A stretch of DNA of 64,000 bases from Adineta vaga (taxonomy: Eukaryota; Rotifera). Each line of letters starts with the position of its first letter. The first letter of the stretch is position 1. The position numbers and the translations under genes are program-made. This document shows positions 34,118-44,849 of the stretch, in pieces. The notes beneath the pieces are model-generated. The model was not told where the DNA came from and made no database searches. It worked only from the letters and a program-made list of their open reading frames with translations. The stretch spans positions 1,364,001-1,428,000 of the forward strand of contig CP075492.1 in NCBI GenBank assembly GCA_021613535.1, in the 5' to 3' direction.

Positions 34118-37100
34118 ATGATCAATTTAACACGTTTATTTTATTGGTTTTATAATCACATATACGATTATAATCTCTTTGCATCCGAAACATCTGATAA
34201 TGAGATTAATAACAATAGATTTGAAGAATTTGAAGCTATTATTAAACGTCAAAAATATACAACTTGGATATATGTTTTATTTGTTTTTGGTAAGTAATAT
34301 GATAGATTTTGTATAAATATATGTTCATGAATGACTTATAAATTGTGCTCAATGAATAATCGATAATATATTTACAATTTAGTTTAGAAGAAGAAATATA
34401 ATATGAGGAGAAATTCTTATTAAAATTAATGATTAAATTATACTTCAGAATATAATTTAATACTCTTTTACGAGTACCAAAAACTACATTAAATATTTTG
34501 AAGAAATTATTTTATTTTAGTAACTCTCGATGTTATTTTCTATATTACCTTATTACGATCACAAAACAGAACGATTACCATTTTGGAAATTACTCGTATT
34601 AAATTTGAAGAACTTCGACAACAACATGGTGAACGTCTTTCTTGTAGATGTTTGAAAACTAATATACCTTATAAAAATTTCGTTTCAATTACTCCAATAT
34701 TTCATCCAATATGTTCAAGTTTCTTTATCAATCAATTGTGGATAAATGAACTTTATATAACATATGATCCAGATATAGATGTAGATGATTTTAGACAATC
34801 TGCTAGTGCTCAAGTATAAGTATTCATATAATTGACTTTTGAGATGAAAGAACAGTATATTTTTATTTTATTTAGTTCAAAATTTTGGCTAATCTTTGTT
34901 CTCTTTCCAAAGACAAAATCTTTCAAGACAAAGTTGATTTCGATAATGAAAACTTTGCCAATATTGAACTTCTTTCTAAAAATCAACTTCAATCAAAAGT
35001 AGAGTCGATTTTTGAAAATATGAAGAACAGTTCAAGTATTGAAATCATTTCATTTATCAATTATTTCAAAACTATAACTCAAGCAAATCGTTTCATTTCG
35101 GCTCTTCGTACAAATGCAGTGATTTCTTATTTTGAAAATAGAAACAATTATTTAACTTTCACATATCGATGGTTATCTACTAAATCATACACCTCTTCTA
35201 TTTCTCGTGATAAGTATGATTCTAATGATCTAATGAACTGTGACAATGAAAATGAAATTACACAAGCTATTATAACATATTTACATGAATGGCGATCTAC
35301 GGTAAAAATTTCTTTATGAAGTTATTTATAAATTCCATATATATATATATATATATCTGTAAAGAATTTTATTTCTCATTTATAGAAAATCTCAATTCCT
35401 GGATTTTTCGTTGGTTGTTTACCATTTGATTCAATTCTTTCAAGTACATTTGATTGTTTATACAATATCACTTGTCTTAAAATACTTATGAATTTCTTTC
35501 CAAATCTTACGAAAGTATATATTATTGTATTCAATTTCTCTTTTCTATAGATATATTTGTTTATTTAGATTGATTCAAATTTGACCAATCATGTTTTGAC
35601 AGAAAATCAAACAAATTTTTCAGTTTATGAATATTTACAAACTCTCTTTGTTGATCAATGGTTAATCGATATAAATTATTCAATTTATTTTCAGAAATGT
35701 TCACCATTATCTTGTACATATACAATAAGAGAGAAAACAAATTTTCTCGGTGCACTTACTCTTCTAATTAGTCTCTATGGTGGTCTTATTATTATATTTC
35801 GATTATTTACACCATTTCTTATTGTTATCATCTGGAAACTAAAAGATTCATCAAACAATATTCAAATGAATTTTTGTATTTATTGAATATGATTTTTAAA
35901 AAAGAAGACTATGTAAATCTATTTATTTTAGTGAACATTATTCGATGGATAAAACAAATGAACTTATTTAAGAAAAAAAATGATCAATCAGAGAACAGTA
36001 TCAAAGAACAGATCTTGATAACACGTATATATTTATTATTATTAATTGGTATGTTTGAAAATATGTCCTTTTCTACAATAGTGAACATTATGAAATTAAT
36101 TTAGTTCTAATAATTAGTCGCGATCAAATTTTTAGACAATGTTTCAATTTTGAACATATCTTTTAACTAAATTACGACGAGAGAAAGAGAATAAAATTTT
36201 TCTATGCTATAACTTCAAAAAAACTAATTCAAAATGATATTCTTCGTATTATTAGGTTCATTTATCACAATCATTTTGATAGCTTCTCTCAGTACTCAAC
36301 AACTTACAATGTCTATATCAAATCCATCTATGGATACATACAATCATTTACATAGTTTGTATTCTGATACAATCAAATGTCCTTGTACTACCATGTCAAT
36401 TGCCTATAAAAGATTTGTCGAATTATCTTCTATTTTTCATCAAATTTGTTCAAGTAATTTCATTAGTGACACATGGTTATCAATTTTAAAGTATTCTCAA
36501 ATGGAAATTATTCCTCCAGATTGGGGTAATCATGCTTTTTCACAGTTTCAACTACTCTCCGATCTGTATCGATTAGCTAATAAAACAGTTAATGATACTG
36601 TGAATCGTTTTCTTTTAGAATTTTTCATTACTTCAAATGTTATACATGAAAGTGATTTCAATCAACGATTAAACATCACAATTGATCAACTTCTTCGTTC
36701 ATTAACTATACTATTTTCTCAATTCGTTGAATCATCACATTTGTTTGTGCAAATCGATCAACCTTTTAATCAGATTGGATCAACAAGTTCTACATCTTTG
36801 TCAAATCTCATATCGACATATACAGTTATTCATAATGATGATTTTTATTTCGAAAAATATCAGGTATGATTTTTCTTGTTCTCACTTCCTGTCGAATATG
36901 ATGCATCTCTTTTTTATTTTATCTAGGTAAAATTCGTTCTGATTGGACCTTATGATGATAATACAAATTCTATTACATGTATTTGTGCTTTGAATCCTGA
37001 TTGTCAATATCCTTTTTCTCTTTTCAAAATCGACTATATGGAAATTTATTATTTTTCCAATTATACTATGAACTATACAATTGAAGGTATGAATAGAGGT

Positions 37101-40100
37101 TGTTTTCCTATAGATTCTCTATTAACATCAACACTTGAATGTTTCTATTCAAATTCGAACTGTTTTTCAATTATATTAAATTACATAAAGGACGCTTATA
37201 ATAGAAATGCACCATATCCAACATTATTTTCTTATCAACCTCTTATTTATGATCCAAAATCAAGTCGTTTTCCTCCGAAAACTTCAATTTCATTTATAAT
37301 TAAAGAATTAATGATCGAAAAATGGAATTCATTGATATCATACAAACATTATTATGAAGTATGTGCTCCAAGTTACTGTGTTTATACTGCTACAGCTCGT
37401 ACAAACACTTCTATCGATGTATTAGTCATATTGATATCTATGATCAGTAGTGTTACTATGATACTACGTATTATTACACCTCAACTAGTAAAAGTATTTT
37501 GTAAACTATTAAAATTTATCTTAAAAAAGCTATCTTCATCACATCAACACGCCTCACCATCACCATCACAACAACAACAACAACAACAAGGTAATAATTG
37601 ATATAATATGTATAGAATTTTGTCTTGATAAAATTAGTCATCAGTATAGCTCTTTTTTTTGCACAAAGTAGTAAAAATCAAATAAAACTTTTCACGCTAT
37701 AGTATATAATATTGATAATAATCTTTTGAAACAAATGCATAAGTAAAAGTTATGTTCATAATACGAGAAAATATAAACTTTATTTTTCTATAAATAGATC
37801 AGTCAACGTTGTACAACAGACTTAAAAGAACAATGAAAAATCTTATCATACGTTTATATAGAATAATTATTGATTTAAATGTATTTACTAAGCAAGATTT
37901 TCGGAATAATGTTGATACAATCAAAACAAAACATTATGGTCAATTGGCTACTCGTTTTTACATTTTATTGCTTCTAATTAGTCTTAGTATAGTCGGTATA
38001 TACACCATAATTAATCCTCATATCTTAACTGAAACATTTGATAAACCAAATTTTGACTTTTATAATTCTCTTCAACAAAAATATGGAGATGAATTAAGAT
38101 GTTCTTGTTCATCCATTGCATCAACATATAGACAATATGCGACAATTAAACCAATATTTCATCAAGTAATCAATTACATATATTTATATATAAAATGTTA
38201 TTTGATGTCAAAACATTCTTCTTGAATTTATAGATCTGTACAAGTGAATTTGTTTCAAAAGAATGGCGAATGAATCTAAAAAAGAATCTTGTTTCTAATC
38301 TTTCTATTTATAATGTCAAAGATTATCGTCGTTTTCTATCTGCTCATCTACAATTTCTTCGAGGAATATGCGAACTTTCGATGAAATCAGTGTGTAATTA
38401 CATCGAACAATTTCTTTCTTCACTTCTTATTACTCCTCAACTTTTATCAGAAAATATTTTTCAAGAAAATCTCCTTTCATTGATAAAACATAAAAAATCA
38501 AATATAAGAACAACACTTGATCAAATTCTATTCTTAATTCGAAATCTAAATAATTGAAATGGTATCATATCAACTTATGGAACAAATTATGAATATATAA
38601 TTTCTTTACTTCACAGAAGAGATTATTTGTTTACTCGTGGTATAACATATAATGATGAATGTTCCTGTGAATCATATCAGAATTGTACAATTCAAGCTAC
38701 TTTCATTGAAGTAAATTCTAATGAAAGTGAATCGATAAAAGGTTTTAAAATTGGTTGTTTACCAAGTGAATCACTTCGTTCATCAACTCTTGAATGTTTT
38801 TATAATTTATCATGTATTCAACTCATTTATAAATATGTCAATTTTACAAAATCATCAGTTCTTCTTTCTACAAACACAAGTCGATTTCCAATCAATACAA
38901 CAATCGATATTCTTATCGACGAATTATTTGTCGAAGATTGGAAAACATCGAATGATTATTCATTCTATTATAGACAATGTTTACCATCATTATGTACATA
39001 TACTTATTCTCAAAAACTCAATTCATTCTATACATTGACTCTTTTAATGGGTATTCAAGGTGGTTTGACAATTATTCTCAAATGGATCACTCCAAAATTA
39101 GTTCCCATTGTAATATTAGTATATGAACGTCGAAAAAACAGAAGAAACAATGTTCAACCTGTTGTTAACATAACATCTCAGTATGTTTTTTTTCTTCATT
39201 TCATTTGAATAATATTCTATAAGATTTTCTATTCTAGAACAAATCTTTCTTTACCAAATCGACAGTATTGTAAAAACACCTTTCTGTGTCTTTTAGTATT
39301 TATGATAATAATCATAATTCTTATAATATTTTCTATCTTTTTCGTTCAATATCAAAACAAGAAAATCATACTAACAGGTATGATCTTTATTAGGAAATAT
39401 CTTCAAATAATACTTTATTTAACTTGAAGAAATTGTTTCATTTATTATTGTTCATTGATTTATTCGGAAAAGTTACCTTTTTTTTTTATTGAAATCATTC
39501 TAATATATTTTCAATTTTAAAAAAGAATATAAATTAAAAATTTCTTTATTTTATTAGATTCATCATTGACTAGAACAATTATAACTACAATTTCAATCGA
39601 CAATACAACAATAGTAAACTCGATTCAAAGTTAGTGAATAAAAAAAATAAGTATTCTGTTTTTTTTTTAAATATATTTCAAGAGATGACAAACATAGAAA
39701 AGTATTTCGATATCTAGTAAGAAATCTAAAGATTATGTATATCAATGATAGAAATAATTCTGTTTCATATATAGTTTTAGAAATAGAAAAGATTGTTTTT
39801 TGTTTTTTTACTTTCAGTAACAAGACCATGTGAATTAGAATTGAAATCAATATCAAATTTTGAATTATCTGATGAATACTTGAATATTACATCTGTTACT
39901 ATTATTGATATTAATCGAGACGATCGACTTGATCTTCTCATTGCATATTATTCATCTTCTAATATAAATATATTGCTTGGAAATGGTAACACAACTTTTC
40001 AAACAGCAAGATATTTTTATGATTCTTTTTTTCGACTTTGTCATTTATCGAGATTTCAATAATGATAATCAAATCGATATTGCTTACGTTGAACATCAAT

Positions 40101-40915
40101 GTTTTCTTAATATTCAATTTGGTCAAGACAATCTTACATTAGGATCAGTGATATCAACTTCACTTAACTTTATGTGTCAAATAAAAGACATGCAAGCTGA
40201 TGATTTTAATCGTGATAATTATTTGGATATAATTGTCAAAGTTACAGACAAGATTTTCATTCTTTTAGGGAACGGTACAGGAAATTTTATTAGACAGGAA
40301 ATAAGATTTTCGTCGGCAGATATATCTGGATTGGAATCATTCATTGTTATTGATTTTAACAATGATAATTGTTTAGATATTATTTCTCTTTATAAATATC
40401 AAAGAAAGATTTTCATATGGTATGGACATAATGATGGCACTTTTGATGAAGAAAATATTCTCTTTACGGTTCGTGAAGTTAATAAAATCTCTTCTATTGC
40501 TTTGTCTAATTTTAATAACGATACTCAACTGGATATGATCATCTTGTATGAGAGTAAATCTTTTGTTTCAATTATATTTGGCTCAAAAAATGGTACTTTA
40601 GACGCAACAACGCACAACAATATACCTGTTGGCTTCAATAGATACAACAAAATTATTATAAATGATTTCAATAAAGATGGTCATTTGGACTTTATAATGG
40701 TTGCAGAGGGTCAGTCTTATTATTTGAATATATTACTGGGTTATGGAAATGGGGATTTTCACTTGCAGACAGTACTTTCCAGTACACATGAGGCAGAGTC
40801 TCGCGCTCTTCGTGTAGATTCTGGTGATTTTAATAATGATGGATACACAGACTTGATTACTTGGGAGTCTTTTGTGAAAGATACAAAGATTATTTTGAAT
40901 ACACCTATATGTTAA
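34118..40915 (+). CDS. Seven-helix protein: three fused 2-TM cysteine-rich modules plus FG-GAP/VCBS propeller
   Basis: Thirteen exons: 34118-34289, 34521-34813, 34876-35301, 35386-35514, 35569-35875, 35932-36048, 36256-36863, 36927-37590, 37798-38165, 38234-39180, 39238-39377, 39558-39629 and 39818-40915. All introns are GT-AG. Removing one T from a T7 run at 40026-40032 makes the total 5340 nt, about 1779 residues. Each module (about 1-442, 443-905, 906-1340) has a helix, a large ectodomain and a second helix. Shared ectodomain words are CxC, PIFHQICSSxFIS, GCLPxDSxxSSTxECxYN and CxPxxCxYT. A seventh helix (LVFMIIIIILIIFSIFF) leads to seven FG-GAP/VCBS repeats with DFNNDNQIDI-type calcium loops, as in integrin-alpha propellers. 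Module boundaries show an intron with matching phase, so one gene is preferred over three. An in-frame TGA lies at 38555-38557. Function unknown; a receptor or channel-like surface protein is inferred. Confidence 0.65.
35337..35357. repeat. (AT)n microsatellite in an intron
   Basis: About ten AT units within the intron 35302-35385 of the seven-helix gene. Confidence 0.8.
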
Positions 40916-42169
40916 GCATTCGACAAAATGCATATAAAAATGTACTGTATGTCATTTTCTTCAAATGACTCTTTATTTACGCAACATTTTTTTTTAAACA
41001 TGATTATTCTATATATACTACCACGTTTTCTCTGCTTATGTGACAATATATGTTCGATGTATACCTTTTAAAGATGTACAAAGTGAGAGTGTGTGAGCGG
41101 ATTTGACAAACATTCACATTATTGTATTCAAGTAATGATTTTCTTATCATTATTTTTCATTATATATTTCTCAATCAATAACAGTAAAACACATTGAATT
41201 AACATGGATTTAACAGAGGAATCACGACGAAAAGTGTTGAGTAAGAAAGCGAGTGTGGTGTGGATGTGAGTGACAGAAGATAGAAGTATCCACATCCACC
41301 CTCAAGAGACATTTTCAAAGCTCATCTTTGAAGGGTGTCTAATTAGTTACCTTTTATATTTGTTTTGAAAAAGCATAGAAGAGTAATAGACCCACGCACA
41401 AACCAACACTCCTCATTACTCATAATCATTTCGTAACTTCTAACAACATAATTACTTTTCTCGTACGCAACATAAAAAAACTAAAGCAAGATTCGAGTTC
41501 CTCAACCTTGATTATAGACTAATAAACGTTTAAGAATTGTTTTAGACTATGTAAAACAATGAGTCTCGTATGTACCAATATGAGAAGAATCACAACTGTA
41601 GAAGAAACCAAAGGTTTATTCAGAATGTTTTAATCGTATAGTTATACTGAACTCGATACTATGCACGAGTATATAATAATGGTAAGCAGGAAATTTTTAC
41701 ACGAGAAATATATGTACTCAATGAAGTATTTACTGTAGATATACAAAAGTGTATTCCATAGAGGCGATCGTATGTATAGACCAGGAAAATTACGTAACAC
41801 ATTCGAAACAAGTCTTCATGTTCCCAATCGAAATATTTCATATGAATAAACTCTTGAAGAAATCAATCAATTCTATAAAGAAGATTCATATCCTGATATA
41901 TAATTCTATTTTATCTAAAGATGACGAATCATCTCTATATTTCTGACGAGAAGAATAATAAACTATATGGACGGACGAGTTTAGATAAATAATAGAAGAA
42001 AAGATGTGTGTTTGATAAGATTTTTTGTATGAAAGTCAACAATAGAAGAAGAGCAAATAAAAGGTATACACATTATAGAAAGGTCGATTTAATTCAAATG
42101 ATGTTTCATTGAACAACAAATTTATGTGAAATAGTTTCTTACATAAAATCATTTGTTTAATATTTCGAT
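40916..42169. other. Intergenic region
   Basis: AT-rich; holds the hairpin at 41250-41306 and a half-arm (GTGAGAGTGTGTGAGCGG) near 41082. No gene supported on either strand. Confidence 0.55.
41250..41306. repeat. telomere-like hairpin
   Basis: CGAGTGTGGTGTGGATGTGA pairs imperfectly with TCCACATCCACCCTCAAG; 335 bp 3' of the seven-helix gene. Confidence 0.65.
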
Positions 42170-43529
42170 ATGCAGTCATGTCTTATTTTACCATCGCTAT
42201 CAACTGGTAATTGTCGTCAAATTAAATTAGCTGGTATTGATCTATGGATTACTCCACGTATTGATAATGTATTCGTATATCCCGCTGATCTGAATATCAA
42301 TCGGTTGAAAGAAGCACTTAGTCGTACTCTTTCTATATGGCCTCTAGTTGCTGGACGTTTTCTATTACTCAACAATACACAATATATTATTGAAATGTCT
42401 GACAATGGTATTCCATTTTCATTTGTAGAAAATAATGAATTAATTCAATGGCCTACTAATTTAAATGTCGTGTTAGATAGTGCAGAAGGACGATTACAAA
42501 TGTTTATCGACGAAGTATTAACTAATAAATTACATCATGGTTCTGCAGATGAACCACTTTTTCGCTTAAAAATTACTCATCTCATTCAAAGTGGAGAATG
42601 GACAATGGGTATTAGTTGGGCACATGTTCTTGGCGATGCTTATACTTGTTTAACATTTTTAAATACATTATCACGTTTATATCAACAACTTGAACTATTA
42701 GAATCATTACCTGTTTTTGAACGTCGATTATGGAATAGAGAAAATGCTGATCAATCTCTTTTGCCTTTTATGAAACATCTAACTGATGCATTGTCACCTG
42801 AACAAAGTATCGAAAGAAGTGTCAATGAACAAATCACACATGATCAGATAAATATATATTTTTCTGGTGAACAACTCGTTCGACTTCATAGTATAGCTGA
42901 CAATAGTATGTTTACTATTCAAGATGTGATGACTGCTTATATTATTCTTACTTTAAATACGCATTGTTTTAATAAATAATGACGAACAATTTATTCAACA
43001 TACAAATATGATTATTAATTATCGTAATGTATCTGATTCGATTGCTCCTCCTAATCTCATGGCTAATTGTACCTTACGAATGCTGTCAGAAAATTTCGAC
43101 GATCCCTATTCTCTTTCAAGTATTGCTAAATCAATTCGTCATTCAATTATTCGATCGAGAGATCCATCATTGCTCGAATCGATACTTGCTACTGGAGATG
43201 GATTAATGCGTGATCTAGCTCATGATAATCGAGAAGTGAACACCGATCATTTTCCACATGGTATTATCATCAACTCAAATTATCGATATGATTGGGCAGA
43301 TTCGGTTGATTTTGGACACGTGAACAAATGTCGTTTTTATACACATGGAACAGCACCATTATTTCTACGTGTATTTCATCTAAATCCAATCTTCGACGGT
43401 AATCAATGGATAGAAAGAGATCAACGCGGTGCAGAAATTACTTTTCGTATTGAAAAACGAACCAAACAGAAGTTTATAGCTGCATGGCAACGAGATATCA
43501 ATGATAATTTTGCACATGTAAAACAATAA
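42170..43529 (+). CDS. BAHD-type (HXXXD) acyltransferase, second copy, one frameshift
   Basis: An intronless gene of about 450 residues in two frames. The first block (42170-42979) begins MQSCLILPSLSTG and holds the early wording IDNVFVYPADLNINRLKEAL and LSIWPLVAGR. The catalytic HXXXD motif is HVLGD at residues 152-156 (ISWAHVLGDAYTCLTFLN). The second block (from about 42970 to 43529) contains MIINYRNVSD, SNYRYDWADSVDFGHV with the structural DFGxx box, and a C-terminal RIEKRTKQKFIAAW. The frames switch at a T4 run (42967-42970). With T3 the protein reads through as HCLINNDEQF. Both family motifs are present, so this is a better-preserved BAHD enzyme than the one at 21642-22973. It would transfer acyl groups from CoA to small alcohols or amines. 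Horizontal origin from fungi or plants is likely but inferred. Confidence 0.8.
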
Positions 43530-43800
43530 TGAGAATTTTAAATTCTTGTTCACAATCATCAAATACACCTTTCAAAAGATGTCAATCATTTACATTTCTC
43601 ATCTAATATACATTCTATTCATTTGTTCTTCTAATAGATTTTTTTTATTTACTATGATTATTAATTAACATCGTCTTACATCAAATAAATATGTTCGCAC
43701 AAATAAAGGAAAAATTACATTAGTCAGGTTATATATCAATTTAAATGATACGAACAAATATACTTGGATACATCTCATTTTTGTTTAGGTTGTGGTCAAC

Positions 43801-43861
43801 TTGAGGGTCTGGTGTGTGAGTGAGGATGGGTGTGAAACGAAAAGTATTACCCACACCCATC
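43801..43861. repeat. telomere-like hairpin
   Basis: TTGAGGGTCTGGTGTGTGAG plus GATGGGTGTG pairs with CACACCCATC; 272 bp 3' of the second BAHD gene. Confidence 0.65.
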
Positions 43862-44349
43862 TAGAGCTTCGTCGTTCTTTCCTTGAGATTAGAGAGCCAC
43901 ACCAATGTAGTTTAAGCTCTCGATAACCCCGACATGGTCGGATAGTAGTAATATACATAGATGTTCACTCGAATTAGGCAACCCATGGTTCAAATGGGAT
44001 ACATTTCGGTAGAGCCCGTCCGGTCAAACAATTGTGAATGATTTCAACATTGTTACTAATAATACATTTTTTAAATATATGTTTTGTAGATTCACGTTTT
44101 CTCGTTCGGATTATGTCTTTACAAATCTTTACCAGCCGAAATCTTTTAATTAAAACTTACGGACCCGGAAAATGTGGATCCGGTCTATTTGAATGATAAC
44201 GTTTTGGACATAAATAGTTTCTATATGTATGCAAAGATGTAATCCGAAAGAGAATACATAACGCTACAAAATGCAAATTTAAAACATGTATTAATGTTAA
44301 AAATAATCAAATCATTCGACCGGATCTTGATTTTAAAACTTTTGGACCC

Positions 44350-44408
44350 GACCAGAGGTGCCAGATGTAAAAGTAAAAAATCCGGAATATTTTTTCTAAA
44401 ATCCGGAA
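44350..44408 (+). repeat. Partial copy of small CCAGAG element
   Basis: CCAGAGGTGCCAGATGTAAA matches the left end of the element at 44956-45078, followed by AAAATCCGGAA words; the right end is not found. Confidence 0.5.
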
Positions 44409-44849
44409 AGGTCTTCCAAGATTATTTCATCGATATAAACATCATCTATCTGAAATACATTATCAATATCGTCGTATATTTTCACAAAATTAAGTATATT
44501 CTGATTATATAAAAGAAAGCGAACATATGAAAATGATCAACTTATCGGAAATAACTTAAAAATTTCATAATTTACAGGTAATTAACACACTTTTCAACAA
44601 TTGTTTTTCATTAGACTAAATAAGCTTGAGCAATTCTGGTTTTGATAAAAAGATTCGAATTCAAACTTCTTTACTCAATAAGAAAGAATTGAAAGGAATT
44701 TTTAATTCAGCTCCAACAAGTTTTGCTGACATACGATTTCATTTATCATCAAATAAATGCTTCATTCTTGAGATAATATTGTCAACAAATGTACTGCTAC
44801 ATTGGATCGATAGTAAGAAATAAATTAATTTATGTAAACTGGATCAAGG

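Larger units (their letters stand above)
43530..44849. other. Intergenic region with repeat-like GC-richer segments
   Basis: A telomere-like hairpin at 43801-43861. Segments at 43890-44040 and 44140-44410 are richer in CCGG/ACCCG words (GGACCCGG, GGATCCGGTC, GGACCCGACC) than surrounding DNA, and a partial copy of the CCAGAG small element lies at 44350-44408. They look like decayed mobile DNA; no gene is supported. Confidence 0.45.

Noticed and set aside
34118-40915. Three separate adjacent genes (ending at 35886, 37601 and 40915)
   Set aside because: The second would start only 2 bp after the first stop, and both boundaries have introns whose phases join the frames exactly. One gene explains more, although transcripts are needed.
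34118-40915. Assignment of the modules to DEG/ENaC or P2X channels
   Set aside because: Only topology and cysteine richness agree; I see no family signature, so it is kept as a hypothesis, not a call.
43970-44010. tRNA-like B box (GGTTCAAATGG)
   Set aside because: No A box at proper distance and no cloverleaf; probably part of decayed repeat DNA.
44626-44823. Short plus-strand open frame (MSNSGFDKKIRIQ)
   Set aside because: Isolated, AT-driven, next to mobile-element debris; no splice partner or motif.
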